DNA from: a virus
Virus record (IMG/VR): IMGVR_UViG_3300029448_000478
Span: 1 to 22,677 of that record
Length of the DNA: 22,677 nt
Reading direction: 5' to 3' (one strand)
This document shows, in pieces, positions 15,518-21,501 of this stretch. The notes beneath the pieces are model-generated. The model ran no database searches and was not told where the DNA came from. It worked only from the letters and a program-made list of their open reading frames with translations. Each line of letters starts with the position of its first letter. Position 1 is the first letter of the stretch. The translations under genes were made by a program, and so were the position numbers.

Positions 15518-15546
15518 TTGACTTTCTCGTTTTTTATTCGTAAGTT
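15518..15546 (+). promoter_or_regulatory. Repeated early promoter, copy 6 (variant -10)
   Basis: -35 TTGACT (15518-15523), 17-bp spacer TTCTCGTTTTTTATTCG close to copy 4, and -10 TAAGTT (15541-15546) in place of TATATT. The altered -10 predicts a weaker promoter. Confidence 0.72.
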
Positions 15547-15572
15547 CTATTGTTATTAAAAAAGGAACCAAA

Positions 15573-15869
15573 ATGAAAAAATCACAAATTATAAATTACT
15601 TAAAATTAATTGATGAAGAATTAACAGACGCTTACCATCTTACCGATACTGATGGAACCGTAGATGCTAATTCTTATGTTTCATCCGCTCAAGAATTGGT
15701 TGGTGAGTTAATGGACAACCTACAAGGTAAATTTGATACCATTTCCGATAAGGATGAACACGATTTCAATGAAGCGATGAATGGTGAGTTGATGGGTCCT
15801 GATGGACTACCTCTGAATTTTCCATATCATATAAATGATGGTGAAGGTAGATTAAAAGGTAAAAATTAA
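15573..15869 (+). CDS. Acidic hypothetical protein (98 aa)
   Basis: A 98-residue acidic protein, MKKSQIINYLKLIDEELTDA at the start, followed by a second helix (SSAQELVGELMDNLQGKFD) and an irregular Gly/Asp-rich tail. AAAGGA lies seven bases before the ATG. It is the last gene of the repeated-promoter block and is followed by the non-coding RNA region. Not recognised; acidic small phage proteins sometimes mimic DNA, which is speculation here. Confidence 0.68.
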   Translation: MKKSQIINYLKLIDEELTDAYHLTDTDGTVDANSYVSSAQELVGELMDNLQGKFDTISDKDEHDFNEAMNGELMGPDGLPLNFPYHINDGEGRLKGKN

Positions 15870-15881
15870 GCATTAAAAATG

Positions 15882-15909
15882 TTGTTTTGAGAAATCAAGA
15901 CAATATATA
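15882..15909 (+). promoter_or_regulatory. Candidate promoter of the structured RNA
   Basis: TTGTTT (15882-15887), 16-bp spacer, then TATATA (15904-15909) within an AT repeat. It would start transcription near 15915, almost exactly at the first strand of the RNA's 10-bp 5' stem. The match is weaker than the six repeated promoters; read-through from copy 6 is an alternative source of the RNA. Confidence 0.45.
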
Positions 15910-16048
15910 TATACGAGTCGATTAAGATGTTAAGTCATCACTGTTAGGGGATAGGAATTAAAGAATTCACTTATCTCGTTGAATCGAAGTATGGTTCCCT
16001 TTCTGGACTCGACTCGTAAGTTTTTTGAAAATTTTGAAAATAAAAGTG

Positions 16049-16161
16049 GAGAGATTAATTACCTCTCTATGGGGATTGACCGAAAAATGGGTGACAACGA
16101 AGCCCATAAGGTAATCCACCGAGATGTTGTGGTGACTAACTCAATGCCGAATGTGGTGTTA
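16049..16161 (+). repeat. Structured RNA internal module, copy 1
   Basis: Ordered elements: AGAG/CTCT hairpin (16049-16068), TTGACC (16076-16081), six bases, TGGG...CGAAG-CCCA hairpin (16087-16107), ATAAGGTAAT (16106-16115), a short hairpin, ACTAAC (16135-16140) and GTTA (16158-16161). The same ordered elements recur in copy 2. Confidence 0.65.
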
Positions 16162-16209
16162 ACAAGGTAGTTTCGTAGACATACGACTCGGAATGTACTT
16201 TTAGAAATA

Positions 16210-16377
16210 CAAAGAAGCGATTCTTTGACCTCTTTGTGGGTAAGGGTAAAACCGAAGTCCCACCGTGTGACCGAATAATTTATTCTCAGAGAGATAAGGT
16301 AATGACACAGAAGTTGTTTTCGCTCCAACGATAACTAACCATTATTGAGGAGAACCATCGTAACTGATGGGTGTTAG
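16210..16377 (+). repeat. Structured RNA internal module, copy 2
   Basis: Ordered elements: GNRA-loop hairpin (16210-16227), TTGACC (16225-16230), six bases, TGGG...CGAAGTCCCA hairpin (16236-16263), an extra hairpin (16273-16285), ATAAGGTAAT (16294-16303), GTTG/CAAC hairpin (16313-16329), ACTAAC (16334-16339) and GTTAG (16373-16377). It is longer than copy 1 through insertions inside loops. Confidence 0.65.
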
Positions 16378-16547
16378 GTAAGAGGTTCGAACAAATCTGA
16401 GCTAAAAGTTGTAGGTATTCGCAAAATCCTACATCCCAATATTTTCAAACATTGGAAGGTATCTTTACAGATTGAAAAGATGAGAAGGGTGTTATTGTAT
16501 TCCCTAACTTTCCAAAAAATTTGACTATTGATAATCATAGTCCTTAG

Positions 16548-16612
16548 AGGTGATGAGGCTTTCTTACATATACCGATAATTTAATTTATCTAAAACTCAT
16601 CACCTTTTTTTT
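16548..16612 (+). terminator. Intrinsic terminator of the structured RNA
   Basis: Perfect 10-bp stem AGGTGATGAG (16548-16557) with CTCATCACCT (16596-16605), immediately followed by eight Ts (the last stem T through 16612). The 38-base loop holds its own hairpin GATAA/TTATC (16575-16590). It marks the 3' end of the RNA and separates it from the next gene. Confidence 0.88.
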
Positions 16613-16634
16613 AGCTTAAAATGAGAATTAATAA

Positions 16635-16859
16635 ATGAGTATTTATTGGAACAAATATTATGGTTATGATGAAAAGTATCCTGACGAACCAAATTACAGA
16701 GCGATATCAGGTATATTTTTTAATAGAGACTTTACTTTGATTATCATTTGGAGTAAACTGCAAATACATTTATCAGTAAGAGATTTAAGAGAGTGGAATC
16801 CCTTTGAGGGGCCACCACCACCATCAAAATGGTATCATTTTTTAGCAAGAAATATTTGA
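16635..16859 (+). CDS. Small hypothetical protein (74 aa)
   Basis: A 74-residue aromatic-rich protein, MSIYWNKYYGYDEKYPDEPN at the start, a hydrophobic beta stretch (DFTLIIIWSKLQIHLSV) and a proline run (FEGPPPPSKWYHF). Only a weak GAGA precedes the start and no clear promoter was seen between the upstream terminator and the ATG, so expression is less certain than for its neighbours. Coding-like composition and the clean fit between the terminator and the gp32 leader support it. Confidence 0.52.
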   Translation: MSIYWNKYYGYDEKYPDEPNYRAISGIFFNRDFTLIIIWSKLQIHLSVRDLREWNPFEGPPPPSKWYHFLARNI

Positions 16860-16887
16860 TTTTTTTATCAAAAAGTTATACTTATAT

Positions 16888-16913
16888 TTGTCAAAGGTTA
16901 CGACCAATGACAA
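16888..16913 (+). promoter_or_regulatory. Hairpin in the gp32-like gene leader
   Basis: TTGTCA (16888-16893) pairs with TGACAA (16908-16913), then a symmetric AA/AA internal loop, GGT/ACC and a UACG tetraloop (16899-16902). A TATACT (16877-16882) with a poor -35 (TTGATT, 15 bases upstream) would start transcription near the base of this hairpin. The rest of the leader to ATG 16958 is A/T-rich and unstructured. In T4, gp32 binds a structured and unstructured leader on its own mRNA to shut off translation; the same logic may apply. Confidence 0.45.
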
Positions 16914-16957
16914 TTAATAATTAACAAATTAAACATAAAACATAAGGAGAATATCGA

Positions 16958-17719
16958 ATGGATATTAACGCCGTAAGAAAGAGGTTAGCTCAATTACAAA
17001 CGACTAACACTCGAACTACAAATCTATGGAAACCCCAGCCGGGTAAAACTCAAATCAGAATCTGCCCTTACAAACTACAAAAAGACACTCCGTTTATTGA
17101 GCTGTTTTTTCATTATGACTTAGGTGGAAAGTCTTATCTTTCACCAACTTCATTTGGAAGACCTGACCCAATCGAAGAGTTTGCTGACAAGTTAAAGTCA
17201 AGTGGTAATCGTGAGGATTGGAGACTTGGTAAGAAGTTAGAAGCAAAACTCAGAACATTCGCACCAGTAGTGGTTCGTGGAGAAGAAGCACAAGGTGTTA
17301 AGTTTTGGGGTTTTGGTAAAACTGTTTATCAAGAACTACTATCTATCATAGCAGATCCTGACTATGGTGACATATCCGACCCACTCAATGGTCGTGATGT
17401 CGGAGTTGAGTTTTTAACCGCCGAAGAGACTGGAGCATCGTTTCCAAAAACAAACATTCGTGTTAAACCAAATCAAACTCCTATCACAGAGGATAAGGCT
17501 CAACTTGAGAATATCTTAGACAATCAAAAAGACATTACGGAAGTTTATCAAGAATTATCTTATGATGAACTAAGTGATGCTCTTAATAATTGGTTGACAC
17601 CCGATGATGAAGAAAAGGAAGAAACTAAAGACGAATCAGTTCCAGCATCAACTTTAAAATCAGCAGTAAAGACTACTGAAAATGTAAGTGATGCTTTTGA
17701 TGACCTTTTTAACTCTTAA
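16958..17719 (+). CDS. Single-stranded DNA-binding protein (gp32-like)
   Basis: A 253-residue protein with the layout of T4 gp32: a basic N-terminus for cooperative binding (AVRKRLAQLQ, 5-14), a core (LWKPQPGKTQIRICPY, then KFWGFGKTVYQELLSIIADPDYGDISDP at 115-142) and an acidic tail (PDDEEKEETKDES, ending SDAFDDLFNS) of the kind that docks replication partners. Only one cysteine (C36) is present, so the gp32 zinc site (one His, three Cys) is missing. It coats single-stranded DNA during replication and recombination. AAGGAG lies 7-12 bases before the ATG. The recombinase gene starts 17 bases after its stop, so both are probably one transcript. Confidence 0.88.
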   Translation: MDINAVRKRLAQLQTTNTRTTNLWKPQPGKTQIRICPYKLQKDTPFIELFFHYDLGGKSYLSPTSFGRPDPIEEFADKLKSSGNREDWRLGKKLEAKLRTFAPVVVRGEEAQGVKFWGFGKTVYQELLSIIADPDYGDISDPLNGRDVGVEFLTAEETGASFPKTNIRVKPNQTPITEDKAQLENILDNQKDITEVYQELSYDELSDALNNWLTPDDEEKEETKDESVPASTLKSAVKTTENVSDAFDDLFNS

Positions 17720-17736
17720 TCGATAAGGAGAATTCA

Positions 17737-18843
17737 ATGGCTTTAGCAGTCAAAGATGAGCTGGCACAGGCTCTTGCTGAAAATCTTAATAAGAACTTCA
17801 AGAACAATCGTGTAGCTTACTTTTTAGATGGAAGTGATTCCACTCCTACAGACATCAAGGAGTTTATATCAACTGGTTCATCTATCTTAGACTTAGCTAT
17901 TTCCAATAGACCAAATGGTGGAATCGCCGTTGGTCGTATAACCGAAATCAACGGATTGGAAAGTAGTGGTAAGTCTTTGATAGGAACTCACATATTAGCA
18001 GAAACTCAGAAGAAAGGTGGACTTGCCGTCTACATAGATACTGAGACTTCGGTTAGTCGTGAGTGGTTAGAAACAATTGGTATCGATGTACAAAACCTAC
18101 TTTATCTTCATGTTGAAACCGTAGAGGATATTTTTGAATGTATTGAAAATATTGTCTCAAAGGTTCGTGAAAGTGATAGAGATAGGTTAGTGACTATCTT
18201 GGTTGATAGTTTAGCTGCAGCCTCTACTAAGGTGGAGATGGAAGCTGACTATGACAAAGATGGATGGGCAACTTCTAAAGCCATTGTTATCTCAAAGGCT
18301 ATGAGAAAAATTACTCAAATGATTGGTAGAGAAAGAGTAGCTTTGGTATTTACAAACCAACTCAGACAAAAACTCGGAGTTATGTTTGGAGATCCGTGGA
18401 CAACAAGTGGTGGTAAAGCACTACCATTTCATTCTTCAACGCGTATTCGATTAAAGAATATGGGACAGATAAAGGACACGAAGAAAAATACTTTAGGTAT
18501 GAAAGCTCGAGCCCAAATAATCAAGAATAGATTAGGGCCACCATTGAGACATGCTGACTTTAACCTTTACTTCGATAGTGGTATTGATGATAAGGGAAGC
18601 TGGTTACAAGTCTTGAAAGACCACAAGTTACTAAAGGTAGCAGGAGCTTGGTACACCATTCAATACGAAGGTGAGGACATTAAATTCCAATCCAAAGATT
18701 TTAAGGGTGTATTAGAAAAAAATCCTGAACTCGAAGGACATTTGTATAAACAAATATGTGATGCATCAATCTTAAAATATCAAACCGAAGAGTTAGGTAT
18801 TGATGATGTGGAATATACAGACGAAGTGGTCGGCGATGAGTAA
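17737..18843 (+). CDS. RecA/UvsX-type recombinase
   Basis: A 368-residue RecA-family strand-exchange ATPase. Walker A is GLESSGKS (73-80), E103 in DTET is the usual catalytic glutamate, Walker B is TILVDSL (153-159), and the DNA-binding loop region reads TNQLRQKLGVMFGDPWTTSGG (from 206) followed by KALPFHSSTRIRL. That loop resembles bacterial RecA (NQIRxKIGVMFG...TTTGG) far more than T4 UvsX, although the neighbours are T4-like. AAGGAG sits 8-13 bases before the ATG. The next gene starts inside this gene's last codons (overlap 18836-18843). It partners gp32 in recombination-dependent replication and repair. Confidence 0.92.
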   Translation: MALAVKDELAQALAENLNKNFKNNRVAYFLDGSDSTPTDIKEFISTGSSILDLAISNRPNGGIAVGRITEINGLESSGKSLIGTHILAETQKKGGLAVYIDTETSVSREWLETIGIDVQNLLYLHVETVEDIFECIENIVSKVRESDRDRLVTILVDSLAAASTKVEMEADYDKDGWATSKAIVISKAMRKITQMIGRERVALVFTNQLRQKLGVMFGDPWTTSGGKALPFHSSTRIRLKNMGQIKDTKKNTLGMKARAQIIKNRLGPPLRHADFNLYFDSGIDDKGSWLQVLKDHKLLKVAGAWYTIQYEGEDIKFQSKDFKGVLEKNPELEGHLYKQICDASILKYQTEELGIDDVEYTDEVVGDE

Positions 18844-19897
18844 AGGTCGATATCTTTCGATACTCGATGAAATAAAGAAACACGGCGGTGATTCTTACTC
18901 CAATAATCCCAATGAGAAAGTTCTGATAATAGATGGCCTGAATACTTTTATAAGAGTGTTTAGTGTTATACCAACTACCAATGATGATGGTATTCATGTT
19001 GGTGGAATAGTTGGTTTTCTGAAATCGGTAGGTTACGCAATTAAGATGTTAGCTCCTACTCGCACTATCATAGTTTTTGATGGTAAAGGTGGGAGTAACC
19101 GCCGCCGTAAACTTTATCCTGAATATAAGGCAAAACGAACAACCAAAATCAGACTCAATCGTGTAAATGAGTTCGAGAACATAGATGATGAACGGCATTC
19201 TATGTTGATGCAACTATCGCGATGTGCTGAATATTTGGAAAGACTGCCCGTAAATATTTTATCAGTTGACAATGTCGAGGCAGACGATGTTATGGCTTAT
19301 ATTGCAAAACAGTTACTACCCAAGAGTAAAACAGTTATTATGAGTACCGACAAGGACTTTTTACAATTGGTTAGTGACAGAATTTCGGTTTGGTCGCCGA
19401 CAAAAAAGAAACTCTACAATCCTGAAAAAGTATTGGAAGAATACAAGGTTACATCTAAAAACTTATTGTTGAGTCGAATATTTGAAGGTGACCAATCTGA
19501 TAACATTAAGGGTGTTATGGGAATTGGGATTAAAACACTCCTAAAAAACTTTCCACAATTTGGTGATGATGTCAAGATAACTCGTGATGAAATCATAAAA
19601 GAAGCTCAAAAACATAAAGGTAGTAGATTTTATGATTTAATTTTAGATAGTGTCGATACAATACATTTAAATCATAGATTAATGCAACTTCAAGATGTTG
19701 ACATTAGTGGAAATGCAAAATTAAAAATTAACAGAATAGTAAATGGAGAGATACCTGAACTATCCAAACCGAACTTTCAAAAGATGTTCATAGAGGATAG
19801 GATGTATGGTGCCTTACCGAACATGGATAGTTGGATAATGCAAACTTGGACTAAATTGAACAGGTATGCTAAGATTAACAATGGGACGAAAGCGTAA
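18836..19897 (+). CDS. 5'-3' exonuclease / RNase H, FEN family
   Basis: A 353-residue nuclease of the T4 RNase H / T5 D15 / Pol I 5'-nuclease family, which removes RNA primers and flaps. Metal ligands are visible in order: LIIDGLNT (D33), IIVFDGKGGSNRRRK (D82), VEADDV (E148, D150, D151), MSTDKDF (D172, D174) and EGDQSDN (D219, D222) followed by the helix-hairpin-helix-like GVMGIGIKT. Basic YKAKRTTKIR near residue 97 is the usual arch helix. I chose ATG 18836, which overlaps the recombinase stop, over an in-frame ATG at 18800 inside the recombinase. It shares the replication operon with gp32, recombinase and helicase. Confidence 0.92.
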   Translation: MSKGRYLSILDEIKKHGGDSYSNNPNEKVLIIDGLNTFIRVFSVIPTTNDDGIHVGGIVGFLKSVGYAIKMLAPTRTIIVFDGKGGSNRRRKLYPEYKAKRTTKIRLNRVNEFENIDDERHSMLMQLSRCAEYLERLPVNILSVDNVEADDVMAYIAKQLLPKSKTVIMSTDKDFLQLVSDRISVWSPTKKKLYNPEKVLEEYKVTSKNLLLSRIFEGDQSDNIKGVMGIGIKTLLKNFPQFGDDVKITRDEIIKEAQKHKGSRFYDLILDSVDTIHLNHRLMQLQDVDISGNAKLKINRIVNGEIPELSKPNFQKMFIEDRMYGALPNMDSWIMQTWTKLNRYAKINNGTKA

Positions 19898-20063
19898 ATA
19901 TCAAACAGAAGAAGAAAGAAGGGATGCACAACGGAAGTGGCAGATGGAACACTACGAACGCAACAAAGATAGGATTTTGCAAAAAGCCAAAGATACTTAC
20001 AAGAAGAAGAAACGAGAAAAAATGAGACAAAGAAGAGGCAAGAGTATCTATGGTGACCAATAA
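19881..20063 (+). CDS. Small very basic protein (60 aa)
   Basis: Sixty residues, MGRKRKYQTEEERRDAQRKW then a mostly Lys/Arg/Glu helix (HYERNKDRILQKAKD) and KKKKREKMRQRRGK. No hydrophobic core, so probably a single charged helix that binds nucleic acid or a replication protein. It overlaps the nuclease gene by 17 bases and its stop overlaps the helicase ATG (TAATG). ATG 19866 would add five residues and has AACAGG before it, so either start is possible. It sits where T4 has helicase-loading genes, but no homology to gp59 is visible. Confidence 0.62.
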   Translation: MGRKRKYQTEEERRDAQRKWQMEHYERNKDRILQKAKDTYKKKKREKMRQRRGKSIYGDQ

Positions 20064-21430
20064 TGAGTGAACAAAACACTTTACTTAAATTCGGACACAA
20101 ATTCCAAACAAAAGTCATATCATCCCTATTGGGTGAGAAGGTTTTCCTACAAACCATTTGTGATATATTAGAACCTGAATATTTTGATGCTGATTCCAAC
20201 AAATGGATAGCACAAACTATAAGAGATTATTTCTTTGAGTACAAAACCTCTCCAACACTTGAGGTAATGAAGGTCAAGATAGATGAGATAGAAAATGATA
20301 TACTCAAAGTTGCTGTGGTGGATGGATTGAAAGAGAGTTGGAGATTGATTCAAAGTACAGACTTGAAATTCGTACAAGAACAAACATTAGAGTTCTGTAG
20401 GAATCAAGTCATTAAGGCTGCTATCATGGATAGTGTGGACTTACTGGAAGTTGGTCAGTATGATGAAATAAAAAAGATGGTTGATGAGGCCATGAAGGCT
20501 GGTAGTGAACGAGATTTAGGACATGATTACATTGATGGTATTGAAGAAAGACTTACAAAGTCCTCAAGGGAAACCGTAAAAACAGGTTGGGATCCGATTG
20601 ATGAACTGATGGATGGTGGATTAGGTGGTGGAGAACTCGGTGTTGTTGTAGCTCCAGCAGGTATTGGTAAGACTTGGTGTTTACAGAGTATGGGAGCATC
20701 AGCCATGAAGAATGGATTGAATGTTGTTCATTATACATTGGAGTTAAACCAAAACTATGTTGGATTACGATACGATACCATTGTTAGTGGAGTACCAACA
20801 GCAAATATCAAGTTCTATCAAGATGATGTAAAGAAAAAGATAGACGCTATTGAAGGAACATTATTGATAAAATACTTTCCAACCAAAAGTGCTACAGTCC
20901 AAACTCTAGCCGCACACTTGAGTCAGATAGAAATACAAGGTATAAAACCTGATTTGGTATTGGTTGATTACGCTGATATTTTAAAAGGTATGGGTAGTGA
21001 AAAACGGCATGTATTGGAAAATATCTACGAGGATTTAAGAGGATTAGCTGGAGAAATTGAATGTCCGATATGGACAGCTTCACAGGCTAATCGTAGTTCA
21101 TTGGAAGAGGAAGTGATTGATGCTACAAAAGTTGCTGAGGCTTACTCGAAGGTGATGATAGCTGATTTTGTTGTTTCGGTTAGTAGGAAGGTAGAGGACA
21201 AAATAGCTAACACAGGTAGATTTCATGTGATTAAAAATAGATTCGGGCCAGATGGAGTTACTTATCCATCTTCAATTAACACGAATATAGGTAAGATTGA
21301 GGTATTTGAGTCCACTCAAGGTGGTGGTATGGATGCTCAAGGTAAGATGGATAACTCACAAGAGTTTATGAGAAAAACCTTGGCACAAAAGAAAAAAATA
21401 TTCGAAAAAGACCTCGATGGCTTCGAATAG
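20063..21430 (+). CDS. Replicative DNA helicase (DnaB/gp41-like)
   Basis: A 455-residue hexameric 5'-3' helicase of the DnaB/gp41 type. The N-terminal 150 residues are helical (DnaB-like interaction domain). The RecA-fold core has TGWDPIDELMDGGLGGGELG (174-193), Walker A APAGIGKT (197-204), THE LELNQ (about 222-227) segment replacing DnaB's SLEM, Walker B-type LVLVDYADIL (near 299), and the sensor-like WTASQANRSS. The C-terminus ends FEKDLDGFE, acidic. Its ATG overlaps the upstream stop. No primase domain is fused and no primase gene occurs in the window. It would unwind the fork, with gp32 and the recombinase encoded just upstream. Confidence 0.92.
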   Translation: MSEQNTLLKFGHKFQTKVISSLLGEKVFLQTICDILEPEYFDADSNKWIAQTIRDYFFEYKTSPTLEVMKVKIDEIENDILKVAVVDGLKESWRLIQSTDLKFVQEQTLEFCRNQVIKAAIMDSVDLLEVGQYDEIKKMVDEAMKAGSERDLGHDYIDGIEERLTKSSRETVKTGWDPIDELMDGGLGGGELGVVVAPAGIGKTWCLQSMGASAMKNGLNVVHYTLELNQNYVGLRYDTIVSGVPTANIKFYQDDVKKKIDAIEGTLLIKYFPTKSATVQTLAAHLSQIEIQGIKPDLVLVDYADILKGMGSEKRHVLENIYEDLRGLAGEIECPIWTASQANRSSLEEEVIDATKVAEAYSKVMIADFVVSVSRKVEDKIANTGRFHVIKNRFGPDGVTYPSSINTNIGKIEVFESTQGGGMDAQGKMDNSQEFMRKTLAQKKKIFEKDLDGFE

Positions 21431-21465
21431 AATGGCATATATATTATATTTAATAATGGTCGGGT

Positions 21466-21471
21466 TATACT
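21466..21471 (+). promoter_or_regulatory. Weak candidate promoter before the reductase
   Basis: TATACT (21466-21471) inside GTTATACT, the same octamer seen at 16875-16882 before the gp32-like gene. No -35 consensus is visible 17 bases upstream. It may be a middle- or late-type phage promoter core, or coincidence. Confidence 0.25.
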
Positions 21472-21501
21472 AAACGGCGTTATAAAAAATAGAGGAGAAC
21501 A

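Larger units (their letters stand above)
15912..16612 (+). ncRNA. Large multi-stem structured RNA (ornate phage RNA candidate)
   Basis: About 700 nt with no credible gene but many perfect local pairings. The 5' domain is closed by a perfect 10-bp stem (15912-15921 with 16009-16018) around two hairpins (15948-15977 with an inner 15955-15968; 15981-15997). Further stems: 16087-16091/16103-16107, a seven-pair GCGA tetraloop hairpin (16210-16227), 16236-16240/16259-16263, 16273-16285, 16335-16339/16373-16377 around 16355-16370, 16410-16415/16428-16433, a three-way junction closed by nine pairs (16452-16460/16507-16515) holding arms 16461-16481 and 16486-16505, and 16523-16528/16537-16542. It ends at an intrinsic terminator. 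Size, complexity and phage setting recall the GOLLD and ROOL giant RNAs, but I cannot assign a class. A group I intron, group II intron, tmRNA or rRNA was not recognised. Confidence 0.75.

Noticed and set aside
12288-15546. Regularly recurring 29-bp repeat as a CRISPR-like array
   Set aside because: Copies are 300-960 bases apart with genes between, and each has -35/-10 spacing; they are promoters.
15979-16170. 63-codon plus-strand reading frame inside the non-coding region
   Set aside because: No ribosome site, odd composition, and it crosses several perfect RNA stems (16009-16018, 16087-16107) that explain the sequence better.
16059-16328. 89-codon minus-strand reading frame inside the non-coding region
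   Set aside because: The only minus-strand candidate in a fully plus-strand window, with no promoter or ribosome site; it lies within the structured RNA.
16384-16392. GGTTCGAAC, like the T-arm of tRNA or tmRNA
   Set aside because: No flanking complementary 5-bp stem, no acceptor stem or CCA, and no resume frame; probably just a palindromic octamer GTTCGAAC.
16523-16543. GACTAT...ATAGTCC, resembling group I intron R and S elements
   Set aside because: Only eight bases lie between the strands, too few for P3 and P8, and no interrupted gene flanks the region; it is a simple hairpin.
18800-18835. Upstream start for the 5' nuclease
   Set aside because: It would add 12 residues inside the recombinase; ATG 18836 overlaps the recombinase stop and gives the usual N-terminus.
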